64,000 nucleotides of DNA from Gammaproteobacteria bacterium (GCA_030425195.1 JAUIAV010000003.1:62001-126000); one strand, 5' to 3'. Counted from the first letter of the stretch, positions 51,480-61,350 are shown. Notes: generated by a model from the letters alone, not told the origin. Numbers and translations: made by a program.

Positions 51480-54400
51480 TTATCTGGGATCCGTGCCCCA
51501 CCACCACATCTCCGGCAGTGGGATCCGCTCGGGCCAGAGTTTGTCCATGGTATCCGCTTCGTACAGCTCGCCATTGCTGACCACATAGCGGATCTCACGG
51601 GTGTTGCGGATATCCTTGCGGGGATCGGCACTGAGCAGCACCAGATCCGCCAGCTTTCCGGCTGTGACCGTCCCCAGATCCTCAGCGACGCCGATGATCT
51701 CCGCACCATGCCGGGTGGCGGCCGTCAGAACTTCCTCCGGCGTGAGGCCACCCGCCGACAGCGCCCACATCTCCCAGTGATAACCCAGACCCTGAAGCTG
51801 CCCGTGGGCGCCCACACCCACCCTGCCGCCGGCCCGGATGATCTTGGCCGCCTGGGCTGCCAGCTGAGGAAAGGTGAACTCCTCCTCCAGAAACCACTGG
51901 GTGCGCAGCGTTCTGCCGGCGATCGCGTTCGCGGGCATGAAACGACGGAGCTTCGGATCACGATGAGGGGACTCCCGGGTATAGAAGTAGTTTTCGGCGA
52001 ACGGTCCGCCATAAGCCACCAGCAGCGTGGGGGTATAGGCAATACCCGAGCGGGCCACCAGCTGGACCACGTCATCGTAGAGATCGAGCAGCGGGAAGTT
52101 GTGCTCGTTACCCGAAAAGCCGTCGATGACATGGGTCATGTTCATCCGCATATCCAGAGCCCCTTCGGTGGTGGGCATCAGCTTCAGCTTCCGGGCAGCC
52201 TGAACCAGATACTGGCGCTGGCCCCGGTCACCGGCCAGATAGGCTTTCAGATTGCGCACACCGTAGTGTTCCTTGTAGCGGCGCAGCACGGCCTCCGCAT
52301 GCTCGACCGACCGGAACTCGTTGTTGCTGAAAATGCCCGGACCGGTGGACAGCGCCCGCGGGCCCGTGATCTGGCCGGCATCGATGAGGTCCTCGTAGGC
52401 GATCAGGTCGGTCGTACCCGGCTGCACGTCCAGTCCCGCGGTCACACCATAGGCGAGATTGGCGAGGAACCCCCAGTTCTCGTCCTCCAGGATCCCGCGC
52501 AGCAGCCTGTGATGCGCATGGGTGTCGATGAATCCGGGCAGCAGCCAGGTTCCGCTGACATCGACCACCTCTGCGTGTCCGGGAACCGGGACGTCCGATC
52601 CCGCGTCCACCCGCTCGATCCGGTTGTCGACGATCACCACTGTCGCATCCTCGAGCGGCTCGGCACCCGGTTCCATGCTGAGCACCGTCGCCCCTCGAAG
52701 TACCAGAGTGCCCTCAGGCTCATGGCGCGGCCGGTAAACGTTGATGGCGTAGGTCTGCACCAACGCTTCGGTTTCCGCGATCTCCGCCTCGTCTGCCGTC
52801 TCAGGCCCTGCCGCTTCTCCGGATGCTGACCCCGCATCGTCGGCATCCTCCTCTTCCTCCCGGAAGACGACCGACGCCAGCGGCCGCTCGTAGAGCTGAT
52901 TGCCGACGGTCCAGAAGATCTGCCGGCCGCCCCGGGACCAGCCGAAGGCGTCCGCTCCGATGTCCGTGATCCGGGCCAACGGCAGGCTGGTGCTCGCGAG
53001 ACTCAGCGTGAGATCGCCGAGATGCGGGTTCAGCAGCCGAATCACGTGCAGCTGATTGGCATGCAGCGCCAGCGCGTGAGTGCCGTCAGGTGACAGCCGG
53101 ACGTCTGCCGCCGCCACCTCCTCGTCCGTGAGCAGGATGCCGGGACCTTTCACCTCCAGGTGCTTACGGCGGTCCGTGCCATCGTAGCGCAGGGAAGAAA
53201 GACCGCTTCTCCCGTGATAGAGGTAAATGCGATCGGGGTCGGGGCCGAAATGCGGGCGCTCGAACCCCCGGGACGGGGCGATCAGATTGGCCGAGCCGCC
53301 CTTCGGGTCGAACCAGACCAGATCGGAGCCGATGGTCCAGCCCCAGTCGTTCTCCCGGTACAGTCGGTCGTAGCTCGCAGCACGGAGCGCGAGAATCCGA
53401 TCCCCGTCCGGCGACCAGGCCGGATCCGAGTAGTAGCCGGCGCGCTCCGAGACACGCTGAGGCCTGCCGCGGCCGTTCGCGCGTATCCGCCAGAGATGAC
53501 CGCCGCGGCTGGACCAGCTCACGTAGGCGAGCTCCCGGCCATCCGGCGACCAGGCGGGATGGAATGCTCTACCACCGCCGTTGGCATCCGTATCCGGCGT
53601 GAGGGTGTTCACTTCGCCGGTGGCAAGGTCGTAAACATGCAGCTGAAAGAAGCTCGAGAAGGCGAGCCGCGTCCCGTCCGGGGAGAGCTGCGGCCCCATG
53701 AGCAGCCGGGACTTCACCGGCCCGAGCCCGAGGCGGTAGGGAAAATTCAGCTCCGGGCCCAGCGTCTGGCTGACCCGGGCGGTGAACGGAATCGCGCGGG
53801 ATTCACCACTCTCCAGCTCGAGGATGCGAATCCGGCCGCCGGCGCTGAAGACGATGGCATCGCCGTCCGGCGTGAAGGCATACCCCGGCAGAAGGTCCCG
53901 GGTAAACCGGCTTTCCTGCTCGTCGCGTTCCACCGGGTAAACCAGCCAGTCATCCTCGCCGGTTTCCAGATTCCGGATTCTGAGCCCCGTCTGCTGCTCG
54001 AAGCGGGTGCCGTAGACCAGCCGGCTGCCGTCCGGCGACAGCCGGGGGCGGAAGGCACTACCCTGAGCCTGGGTCAGGTAGTCCTCTTCACCCGTGCGCA
54101 GATCCCGACGTACCAGCTGCCACTGCGGGAACTGCAGGTTGTAGGCGAAACCGCCGATCTTGCGGGCGAAGTAGAGGTAGCGGGCATCGGGCGAATAGAC
54201 CGCCCCGAGGGAGTTCAGACGCCGGGCGGCGGGTGTGTTCTTACCGGGGGCGGCAACCGTGATCTGCACCCCTTTGCCGCCATCCACATGGTAGGCCCAG
54301 AGCTCGTGGGTTCTGAGACCCCAGCTGGTCCGGGCCACGATGACGTGACTGCCGTCGGGCGAGTACTCCGGCGAGACGAAGTGGATCTTGCCCGGCTCCC

Positions 54401-54803
54401 TGGTCAGCTGCAGCGGATCGCTACCGTCCGCTGCCACGGTCCAGACGTTGTCCGTCCCGTCCCGGTCGCTGACGAACACCACACGCCTGCCGTCCGGGGA
54501 GAAGCGCGGCTGGCTGTCGTAGGCCATGCCGGTGGTCAGCGGCGAGGCTTCGCCGCCGGAGACGGGCAGCAGATAGAGATCCCCGAGGAGTTCGAAAACG
54601 ATCTGCGCCCCGTCGGGGGAGACGTCCAGCGACAGCCAGGTGCCTTCGTGGGTATCGAACGCCACCTGCCGTGTGCCTTCCAGCGTCAGCCCGTCCCCGT
54701 CTGAGTCTTCCCCTCCTTCCGAGGCGGATGCGGAGGACAGGAACATCAGGGCGGCAACCGTGCACAGGCAGGTACACGTCAGCCGGATACTCAGCAGCGA
54801 CAT
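51480..54803 (-). CDS. Beta-propeller (PD40/TolB-like) - amidohydrolase fusion
   Basis: A 1107-residue exported protein (signal peptide about 1-27). Residues 45-640 are PD40/WD40-like repeats (FSPDGRRVVFVSDRDGTDNV; YSPDGSHVIV; LSPDGSRLVYG; WSPDGDRIL), a low-complexity acidic linker follows (about 650-690), then an amidohydrolase barrel from about 700. Metal-binding is seen as FIDTHAHH (about 760) and MTHVIDGFSGNEHN, and the usual terminal Asp region reads GVGAHGQLQG, so the Asp may be replaced by Ala/His. Such fusions are found in many proteobacteria as putative imidazolonepropionase-like hydrolases. Substrate unknown. Confidence 0.9.
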   Translation of the reverse strand: MSLLSIRLTCTCLCTVAALMFLSSASASEGGEDSDGDGLTLEGTRQVAFDTHEGTWLSLDVSPDGAQIVFELLGDLYLLPVSGGEASPLTTGMAYDSQPRFSPDGRRVVFVSDRDGTDNVWTVAADGSDPLQLTREPGKIHFVSPEYSPDGSHVIVARTSWGLRTHELWAYHVDGGKGVQITVAAPGKNTPAARRLNSLGAVYSPDARYLYFARKIGGFAYNLQFPQWQLVRRDLRTGEEDYLTQAQGSAFRPRLSPDGSRLVYGTRFEQQTGLRIRNLETGEDDWLVYPVERDEQESRFTRDLLPGYAFTPDGDAIVFSAGGRIRILELESGESRAIPFTARVSQTLGPELNFPYRLGLGPVKSRLLMGPQLSPDGTRLAFSSFFQLHVYDLATGEVNTLTPDTDANGGGRAFHPAWSPDGRELAYVSWSSRGGHLWRIRANGRGRPQRVSERAGYYSDPAWSPDGDRILALRAASYDRLYRENDWGWTIGSDLVWFDPKGGSANLIAPSRGFERPHFGPDPDRIYLYHGRSGLSSLRYDGTDRRKHLEVKGPGILLTDEEVAAADVRLSPDGTHALALHANQLHVIRLLNPHLGDLTLSLASTSLPLARITDIGADAFGWSRGGRQIFWTVGNQLYERPLASVVFREEEEDADDAGSASGEAAGPETADEAEIAETEALVQTYAINVYRPRHEPEGTLVLRGATVLSMEPGAEPLEDATVVIVDNRIERVDAGSDVPVPGHAEVVDVSGTWLLPGFIDTHAHHRLLRGILEDENWGFLANLAYGVTAGLDVQPGTTDLIAYEDLIDAGQITGPRALSTGPGIFSNNEFRSVEHAEAVLRRYKEHYGVRNLKAYLAGDRGQRQYLVQAARKLKLMPTTEGALDMRMNMTHVIDGFSGNEHNFPLLDLYDDVVQLVARSGIAYTPTLLVAYGGPFAENYFYTRESPHRDPKLRRFMPANAIAGRTLRTQWFLEEEFTFPQLAAQAAKIIRAGGRVGVGAHGQLQGLGYHWEMWALSAGGLTPEEVLTAATRHGAEIIGVAEDLGTVTAGKLADLVLLSADPRKDIRNTREIRYVVSNGELYEADTMDKLWPERIPLPEMWWWGTDPR

Positions 54804-54877
54804 GAACGGGACTCCTCAGGAACGGGCGATTCTCCGGGCTGGCAGGAACGCGTGCAACTTCCGTACACTCCCCGCCC

Positions 54878-55906
54878 ATGCAGACCGACAATCTCCGAAT
54901 CCGGGAAACACACCCGCTCATCTCCCCCGCTGTGCTGGAGGAAGAGCTGCCGCTCACGGCAGCGGCCGGTGATCTGGTGACCCGATCGCGGGAGATCGTG
55001 CGCCGCACCCTGTCCGGCGAGGATCCAAGGCTGCTCGTGGTCGTTGGCCCCTGCTCCATCCACGATCCGGCAGCCGCGGAAGAGTATGCCGGGCGGCTCG
55101 CCGAACTTGCCGGAACGGTCCGGGAGCAGATCTTCTGCGTGATGCGCGTGTACTTCGAGAAGCCGCGGACCGTGGTCGGCTGGAAGGGGCTCATCAACGA
55201 TCCGGATCTCGACGGCAGTTACCGCATCAACCGGGGACTGCGCCTGGCCAGACAGGTGCTGCTCGGTGTCAGCGGAACCGGGCTGCCGGCGGCCACGGAG
55301 TTTCTCGACACCACTTTCGGTCAGTACTACACGGATCTGGTGAGCTGGGGCGCCATCGGTGCCCGAACGGTGGAAAGTCAGATCCATCGGGAGCTGGCTT
55401 CCGGGCTTTCCATGCCGGTGGGTCTCAAGAACCGTACCGACGGCGACGTGCAGGTGGCCGTGGACGCCATCCGTGCGGCGGCGCACCGGCACCTGTTTCC
55501 CTCTCTGACCAAGGAGGGCGCACCCGCCATTCTGGAAACCAGCGGGAATCCGGACTGCCATCTGGTGCTGCGCGGAGGCAGCGCGCCCAACTGCGATGCG
55601 GCATCCGTCGCAGCGGCTCAGGCGCTGCTCAGGGCGGCCGATCTTCCGGATACGGTGATGGTCGACTGCAGTCATGCCAACAGCGGCAAGGATCCGGAAA
55701 GACAGCCTGAGGTGGCCATGGATGTGGTGGAGCAGCGGCTCGCCGGCAACACCGGGCTGCGCGGGCTCATGATCGAAAGTCATCTGTCGGGCGGACGCCA
55801 GGACATCGGCAGTGACATGCGCTACGGGGTGAGCATCACGGATGCCTGCCTCGGGTTTGAGGCAACCCGTCGCCTGCTGCTGACTCTGGCAGATCGGCTG
55901 GCTTGA
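54878..55906 (+). CDS. 3-deoxy-7-phosphoheptulonate synthase (class I, AroF/G/H type)
   Basis: A 342-residue DAHP synthase, first enzyme of the shikimate pathway. GPCSIHDPAAAEEYA, RVYFEKPRTVVGWKGLINDP, TEFLDTTFGQYYTDLVSWGA, IGARTVESQIHRELASGL, GLKNRTDGDVQVAVDAI and VDCSHANSGK contain the metal and phosphoenolpyruvate ligands. Which aromatic amino acid inhibits it cannot be told from the sequence alone. Divergent from the amidohydrolase. Confidence 0.95.
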   Translation: MQTDNLRIRETHPLISPAVLEEELPLTAAAGDLVTRSREIVRRTLSGEDPRLLVVVGPCSIHDPAAAEEYAGRLAELAGTVREQIFCVMRVYFEKPRTVVGWKGLINDPDLDGSYRINRGLRLARQVLLGVSGTGLPAATEFLDTTFGQYYTDLVSWGAIGARTVESQIHRELASGLSMPVGLKNRTDGDVQVAVDAIRAAAHRHLFPSLTKEGAPAILETSGNPDCHLVLRGGSAPNCDAASVAAAQALLRAADLPDTVMVDCSHANSGKDPERQPEVAMDVVEQRLAGNTGLRGLMIESHLSGGRQDIGSDMRYGVSITDACLGFEATRRLLLTLADRLA

Positions 55907-55945
55907 GCCAGGCACGGGCGCCTCGCCTGAGCGAGGGCCGACCGG

Positions 55946-56449
55946 CTACGCCAGTCGGTAGCGGATCATCACCCGGCTGCCATCCGCCAGCCCTTCCGCC
56001 CACCTGGGACCCCAGACCGGCCATTCATCCCGGTACTTTCCACCGAATTTCTCGAGCATGGCCGTATGCGCGGCCGGGTCGGTGATCATGGCGCCTTTCG
56101 CGAGTATCCAGGGCAGGTCCCGGTACTCGGGATTCCTCGACCAGACACCCACGTCACCTACCCAGATTTTTGCCAGCACCCGTCCCTGAGTGATCGCCCG
56201 GGCGCGCCAGGCATCGGCCTGGGTGACCACCAGGAGATCGTCACCCTGCCGGAGAAACCAGACTTCCGCCTGACAACGGCTTTCGCTGGTATCGGCCTTG
56301 AGCGGAGTGATGTAGATCAGCCGTGAACGGTCCGCCGCCGCCGGCATGTCCGCGGAATTACCCAGTGCAGCCCCCGGCAGCAGAGCTCCGACGCCGGACA
56401 GGGCAGTTGCCGCCGCGCCCAGATGCCTGAGATGTTCACGTCTGTTCAT
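55946..56449 (-). CDS. Tat-exported split-barrel (PNPOx-like) protein
   Basis: A 167-residue protein with an NRREHLRHLG twin-arginine-like N-terminus followed by a short hydrophobic stretch and AALG cleavage site. The mature part has AEVWFLRQGDDLLVVTQADAWRARAI, the strand order of nitroreductase/PNPOx-like flavin- or F420-binding split barrels. A short protein for an exported cofactor carrier; function unknown. Strong ggagg ribosome site. Convergent with the DAHP synthase gene. Confidence 0.65.
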   Translation of the reverse strand: MNRREHLRHLGAAATALSGVGALLPGAALGNSADMPAAADRSRLIYITPLKADTSESRCQAEVWFLRQGDDLLVVTQADAWRARAITQGRVLAKIWVGDVGVWSRNPEYRDLPWILAKGAMITDPAAHTAMLEKFGGKYRDEWPVWGPRWAEGLADGSRVMIRYRLA

Positions 56450-56487
56450 ATCACTCTCCTCCCGGTTTTCTCCTCTGGGTGTGATGC

Positions 56488-58014
56488 TCAGACACTGACC
56501 GCGTCGATCCGTTCAGCGATCCTGGCGGACCAGACCTTCGGCCCCTCCTTGTGCACGGAGGCGCCCGTGGCATCCACCGCCACGGTCACCGGCATGTCCT
56601 TCACCTCGAACTCGTGGATGGCTTCCATGCCGAGTTCCTCGAAAGCGACCACCCTGGAACTGGTAATGGCCTTGGCCACCAGATAGGCAGCCCCTCCCAC
56701 CGCAATCATGTACGCCGCTTTCGAGTCCCGGATCGCATCGATGGCCGCATCGCCGCGCTCGGCCTTCCCTACCATGCCGATCAGGCCGGTCTTCTCGAGC
56801 ATGGTCCTCGTGAACTTGTCCATGCGGGTGGCCGTGGTGGGTCCGGCCGGGCCGATCACCTCGTCGCGTACCGGATCGACCGGGCCCACGTAGTAGATGA
56901 TCCGGTTGGTGAAGTCCACGGGCAGGTCTTCGCCGGCTTCGATGAGGTCCACCAGCTTCTTGTGAGCCGCATCCCGGCCGGTGAGCAGCTTGCCCGACAG
57001 TAGCAGCGTCTCGCCCGACTTCCACCCAGCCACCTCTTCCGGGGTCAGGGTATCCAGGTTCACGCGGCGGACATCATCCCCGAGATCGAAGTCGATCTCC
57101 GGCCACTCGGACAGGTCCGGAGGCGTGAACACTGCCGGTCCGCTGCCGTCGAGGGTGAAGTGCACGTGCCGGGTGGCCGCACAGTTCGGGATCACGGCCA
57201 CGGGTTTGTTCGCGGCATGGGTCGGATATTCGCGGACTTTCACGTCCAGCAGCGTGGTGAGACCACCCAGCCCCTGAGCGCCGATCCCCAGCGCGTTCAC
57301 CTTCTCGAACAGCTCGAGCCTGAGCGCTTCCAGGTGATTGGCGGCCCCGCGCGCCTTCAACTCGTGGATGTCGATGGGGTCCATCATGGATTCCTTGGCA
57401 AGCACCATGGCTTTCTCCGGCGTTCCACCGATGCCGACTCCGAGCAGCCCGGGCGGACACCAGCCCGCACCCATGGTGGGGACGACCGAAAGAATCCAGT
57501 CGACGATGGAGTCGGAGGGATTCAGCATCGCGAACTTCGCCTTGGCCTCGCTGCCACCTCCCTTGGCGGCCACCTCGATGCTCACCGTGTTGCCGGGGAC
57601 CACCTTGTAGTGGATGACGGCCGGGGTATTGTCCCGGGTATTGGCCCGGCTGCCGTCCGGGTCCTCCAGCACGGAGGCGCGCAGCACGTTGTCCGGGTTG
57701 GCGTACCCGCGGCGCACGCCTTCGTTGATCATCTCGTCCACGCTCATCCCGGCTTCCCACTGTACGTCCATCCCCACCTCCACGAAGGCGATGACGATGC
57801 CCGTGTCCTGGCAGATCGGGCGCTTGCCGATGGCACACATGCGGGAGTTGACCAGCACCTGGGTCAGCGCCGCCTTGGCCGCCGGTGACTCCTCATTCTC
57901 CCAGGCTTCCCGCATGGCGCGGATGAAGTCCAGCGGATGGTAGTAGGAGATGAACTGCAGCGCGTCCGCGACGCTCTGTATGAGGTCTTCCTGGCGGATG
58001 ATCGTCTTGCTCAT
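56488..58014 (-). CDS. Class I fumarate hydratase
   Basis: A 508-residue [4Fe-4S] fumarase. Cluster cysteines are in RPICQDTGI, IPNCAATRHVHF and the WCPPGLLGVGIGG segment; GPAGPTTATRMDKF and GRDAAHKKLVDLIEAG mark the C-terminal alpha/beta domain. It interconverts fumarate and malate. The organism may also have a class II enzyme elsewhere. It is transcribed ahead of the split-barrel gene, 38 bp apart. Confidence 0.95.
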   Translation of the reverse strand: MSKTIIRQEDLIQSVADALQFISYYHPLDFIRAMREAWENEESPAAKAALTQVLVNSRMCAIGKRPICQDTGIVIAFVEVGMDVQWEAGMSVDEMINEGVRRGYANPDNVLRASVLEDPDGSRANTRDNTPAVIHYKVVPGNTVSIEVAAKGGGSEAKAKFAMLNPSDSIVDWILSVVPTMGAGWCPPGLLGVGIGGTPEKAMVLAKESMMDPIDIHELKARGAANHLEALRLELFEKVNALGIGAQGLGGLTTLLDVKVREYPTHAANKPVAVIPNCAATRHVHFTLDGSGPAVFTPPDLSEWPEIDFDLGDDVRRVNLDTLTPEEVAGWKSGETLLLSGKLLTGRDAAHKKLVDLIEAGEDLPVDFTNRIIYYVGPVDPVRDEVIGPAGPTTATRMDKFTRTMLEKTGLIGMVGKAERGDAAIDAIRDSKAAYMIAVGGAAYLVAKAITSSRVVAFEELGMEAIHEFEVKDMPVTVAVDATGASVHKEGPKVWSARIAERIDAVSV

Positions 58015-58128
58015 TGGTTTCCTGATGATGCTTGAACAGCCGGCATTCTAGCGCGTGCGGGCCGGGAGTTGTGCTGCCGAGGAGGCCCGTGTGACCATTG
58101 GAGGTTCACGAAAAACCATGAGAGCCAG

Positions 58129-59370
58129 ATGATCAGGACCCCGCAGACGCTTCCCGTTCACGCCACCATGATTCTCGCCGCAGCCGCTCTGCTCCACGGC
58201 TGCGCCGAAACCGCGGAGCCCGTCGATCGCGGCACCGAGCTTGCGCGCGAGTATCTGCTCGTCGATACCCACATCGATGTGCCCTACCGCCTGCACGACG
58301 AATGGGTGGACGTGAGCGAGCCCACGGAGGGCGGCGACTTCGACTATCCCCGGGCCGTCGACGGCGGACTGGATGCCATGTTCATGTCCATCTACATTCC
58401 CGCGGACGTGGACGCAGCCGGTGAGGCGAAGGGATTTGCCGAGGGGCTCATCGACTCCGTGGAGGCACTTGCCGCCGATTCGCCGGACAAGTTCGGCATC
58501 GCCAGCTGCACGGACGACGTCATCGCGCTGAAAGCGGCCGGCAGGATCGCGCTGCCCATGGGAATGGAAAACGGCGGCCCCATCGAGGGCAGCTTCGAGA
58601 ACCTGCGTCATTTCGCAGACCGGGGCATCCGCTACGTCACCCTGGCTCATTCCAAGTCGAACCACATTTCGGATTCCTCCTACGATCTGAACGAACGCTG
58701 GCAGGGCCTGTCCGAGTTCGGCAGGACGCTGATCCCGGAGATGAACCGGCAGGGCGTGATGATCGATATCTCCCACGTTTCTGACAAAGCCTTCTGGCAG
58801 GTACTGGAGCTCACCGAAGTACCCGTCATCGCGAGCCACTCCTCCATGCGCCACTTCACTCCCGGATTCCAGCGCAACATGACGGATGAGATGGTCGCGG
58901 CACTGGGAGAGAACGGCGGTGTCATCCAGATCAACTTCGGGTCGAGCTTCCTCACCAGGGAAGCCCGCGACTACGGCAATGCAGCCCAGCAGGCCATGAT
59001 CCGGTTCCGGGCCGAGGAGCATGCAAACCTGGACGAAGCAAGGATGGCGGAATTCGCCGCGAACTACCGCGCGGAAAATCCCTACCCCTACGCCACGGTG
59101 GATGACGTGCTCGACCACATCGACCGGGCCGTGCAGTTCGCCGGCATCGACCACGTGGGCATCGGTTCCGACTACGACGGCGTCGGTGACAGCCTGCCGG
59201 TGGGCCTGAAGGACGTCAGCGAGTACCCGAACCTGGTGAACGGCATGCTGGCCCGCGGATACAGCGAGGAAGACGTGGCCAAAGTTCTGGGTGGCAATCT
59301 GATGCGCGTCTGGCGGGAAGTTGAGGCCTATGCCGCAGCCGCGGGTAATCCCGCACGATGTCAGATCTGA
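58129..59370 (+). CDS. Membrane dipeptidase (renal-dipeptidase family) lipoprotein
   Basis: A 413-residue zinc peptidase with a lipoprotein signal (AAAALLHGC). Zinc-ligand elements are DTHIDVPYR (HxD), a Glu in MGMENGGPIEGS, VTLAHSKSNH, IASHSSMRHF and GIGSDYDG. It removes N-terminal or D-amino acids from dipeptides and is envelope-anchored. ATG at 58129 or 58168 are both possible; both keep the lipobox. A weak ribosome site. Confidence 0.9.
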   Translation: MIRTPQTLPVHATMILAAAALLHGCAETAEPVDRGTELAREYLLVDTHIDVPYRLHDEWVDVSEPTEGGDFDYPRAVDGGLDAMFMSIYIPADVDAAGEAKGFAEGLIDSVEALAADSPDKFGIASCTDDVIALKAAGRIALPMGMENGGPIEGSFENLRHFADRGIRYVTLAHSKSNHISDSSYDLNERWQGLSEFGRTLIPEMNRQGVMIDISHVSDKAFWQVLELTEVPVIASHSSMRHFTPGFQRNMTDEMVAALGENGGVIQINFGSSFLTREARDYGNAAQQAMIRFRAEEHANLDEARMAEFAANYRAENPYPYATVDDVLDHIDRAVQFAGIDHVGIGSDYDGVGDSLPVGLKDVSEYPNLVNGMLARGYSEEDVAKVLGGNLMRVWREVEAYAAAAGNPARCQI

Positions 59371-59386
59371 AGCCGGATCTGATCCA

Positions 59387-60538
59387 TCAGGACAGGTAGT
59401 CGATCAGGCGCCGGGTGAAGGCGGTCCCCGCCTCCACCTGGTCGAGACTGATGTACTCGTTGGGCTGATGAGCCTGGTCGATGCTGCCGGGCCCGCACAT
59501 CACCACGGAATGTCCGGCCTGCTGAAACTGACCCGCTTCGGCCCCGTAGGAGACGGATTCCAGATCGTTCTGTCCCGTGAGGCGCTTCACCAGCGCCACC
59601 GCCGCCTCGTCCTCCTCGGCCTCGAAGGCCGGCACGCAGGCATCCACGCGGAACTCGATCCCCGTGTCCGGTGCAATTGCCTGCATCTCCGGTTCCACGA
59701 CCTCCCGGGCGAACGCCTGCAGTTCCTCGAAATAGGTCCGGGCATCCTCTCCCGGCAGGGAACGGAAGTCCGAGTCGAATTCGCAGTGATGGGCCATGAT
59801 GTTGGTCGCGGTGCCACCCTGCACCACACCACAGTGCAGGCTCGCGTGCGGCGGCTCGAAGGTACAGGCGGGTCTGGCCTCGAAGGCGCACCGGCGCTGC
59901 CGCTCGTGCATCCAGTTGATCAGGCGTCCTGCCACCATCACGGCTGAAACGCCTCTGTGAGGCTGGCTCGAATGTGCTTCGTGACCGGTCACCCGGGTAT
60001 GGAAACGGAAAATGCTCTTGTGTGCCTTCACCACCCGCATCATGGTGGGCTCCCCGACGATCACCGCTTCGGGTGCCGGTACGGCCGCCGTCAGGGCCTC
60101 GATGAGCGCCGGCGCACCGAGACAACCCACTTCCTCGTCGTAGCTCAGCGCGAAGTGAATGGGGCGTTTGAGGTTCTGCATCTCCGGCAGCAGGGCCAGA
60201 GCAATGGCGTAGAAGGACTTCATGTCGCAGGTGCCGCGGCCGTACAGCCGCGCTTCCTTCTCGACCACCTGGAACGGATCCGTGTCCCAGTCCTGATCAT
60301 CCACGGGCACCACGTCCGTGTGACCGGACAGCACCACACCGCCTTCCACCATGGGACCCACGGTGGCAAACAGATTCGCTTTGCGGCCATCGTCGCTCTC
60401 CACTAGCGTGGAAGCCACGCCGTGGCGGGCCAGGTGGTCCCGGATGAACTCGATGCAGGCAAGGTTGGAGTCTCTGGAGACGGTGGGAATGGCGACCAGC
60501 GCCTCGATTATCTCCCGGGGGGTCGGTGACTGGGTCAT
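59387..60538 (-). CDS. argE: M20 peptidase, acetylornithine deacetylase-like
   Basis: A 383-residue M20-family hydrolase with GHTDVVP, YDEEVGCLGAPA (metal/acid-base Glu pair), HEAHSSQPHRGVSAV (dimerisation domain His) and CGPGSIDQAHQPNEYI (last metal His). The sequence fits ArgE, which deacetylates N-acetylornithine in arginine synthesis, but related N-acyl amino acid deacylases share these motifs. Start at 60538 is preferred; there is an in-frame start four codons upstream. Confidence 0.88.
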   Translation of the reverse strand: MTQSPTPREIIEALVAIPTVSRDSNLACIEFIRDHLARHGVASTLVESDDGRKANLFATVGPMVEGGVVLSGHTDVVPVDDQDWDTDPFQVVEKEARLYGRGTCDMKSFYAIALALLPEMQNLKRPIHFALSYDEEVGCLGAPALIEALTAAVPAPEAVIVGEPTMMRVVKAHKSIFRFHTRVTGHEAHSSQPHRGVSAVMVAGRLINWMHERQRRCAFEARPACTFEPPHASLHCGVVQGGTATNIMAHHCEFDSDFRSLPGEDARTYFEELQAFAREVVEPEMQAIAPDTGIEFRVDACVPAFEAEEDEAAVALVKRLTGQNDLESVSYGAEAGQFQQAGHSVVMCGPGSIDQAHQPNEYISLDQVEAGTAFTRRLIDYLS

Positions 60539-60559
60539 GCAGCGAAGCATAGCATCTCG

Positions 60560-60575
60560 CCGGACTCTGGTCCGG
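60560..60575. promoter_or_regulatory. Dyad CCGGAC-TCTG-GTCCGG
   Basis: Perfect 6-bp-arm dyad ending 2 bp before the FNR-type box. It may be a second operator for the ompW promoter. Confidence 0.4.
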
Positions 60576-60577
60576 AC

Positions 60578-60591
60578 TTGATCCGGATCAA
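60578..60591. promoter_or_regulatory. FNR/Anr box TTGAT-CCGG-ATCAA
   Basis: A perfect match to TTGAT-N4-ATCAA centred at 60584.5, upstream of ompW. A TATGTC -10-like hexamer at 60611-60616 would put the box near -41.5 (class II activation) and leave a leader of about 60 nt. ompW is FNR-regulated in several enterobacteria. Confidence 0.8.
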
Positions 60592-60682
60592 ATGTGCTTC
60601 GGGAAACGCGTATGTCTCGCAAACCGCGGTTCGAGTCTCATACGCACCGCGTCTGTTCAACTCTTATCAAGAAGGGAAAAAA

Positions 60683-61339
60683 ATGCGTTCAATCAAACTG
60701 GTCGCGCTGTTGGCGGCCACCATGCTGCTCTGGGCCAATGACGTCACCGCCAAGGAGAAAGGCGACTGGATCATCCGCGCCGGAGCCTCCTACATCGATC
60801 CGAAGTCCGACAACGGCTCCATCAACGAGCTGGGTGTGGACGTGGTGGTCGACAGTGCGGCAATGCTGACCTTCGACGGCACTTACATGCTCACGAACAA
60901 TCTCGGAATCGAGCTGCTCGCCGCCCTGCCGTTCGAGCACGACGTGAAAATCGACGACGGCACGAACAGCGCCAAGGTGGCGACTGTCAAACACCTGCCG
61001 CCCACGCTGAGTGTCGTTTACCATTTCAACACTCAGGGCAAATTCCAGCCCTACGTCGGAGCGGGCGTCAACTGGACCATTTTCTTCGATGAGAGCGAAA
61101 AAGGACTCCTGAACGACCTGGATGCCTCTCTGAGCCTGGAGAACTCTCTCGGCCTGGCCGGCGTCTTCGGGATCGACATCATGCTGACGGACCGCATGTT
61201 CCTGAACGGCAACATCCGCTACATGGACATCGAATCGGACGCCAAAATCACTGTTCCAGGACCTACCACCACAGTGCTGAAACCGACGGTCAAGATCGAC
61301 CCCTGGGTCTATGCCATCAACATCGGCTGGGTGCTCTGA
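60683..61339 (+). CDS. ompW: OmpW family outer-membrane protein
   Basis: A 218-residue beta-barrel with an N-terminal signal peptide (LVALLAATMLLWANDVTA). ASYIDPKSDN, the PTLSVVYHFN and GKFQPYVGAGVNWT blocks and the terminal strand KIDPWVYAINIGWVL are OmpW features. OmpW forms a hydrophobic channel for small non-polar molecules. Start at 60683 has gaaggga upstream. Terminator follows. Confidence 0.94.
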   Translation: MRSIKLVALLAATMLLWANDVTAKEKGDWIIRAGASYIDPKSDNGSINELGVDVVVDSAAMLTFDGTYMLTNNLGIELLAALPFEHDVKIDDGTNSAKVATVKHLPPTLSVVYHFNTQGKFQPYVGAGVNWTIFFDESEKGLLNDLDASLSLENSLGLAGVFGIDIMLTDRMFLNGNIRYMDIESDAKITVPGPTTTVLKPTVKIDPWVYAINIGWVL

Positions 61340-61350
61340 CCCGTAGCCAA

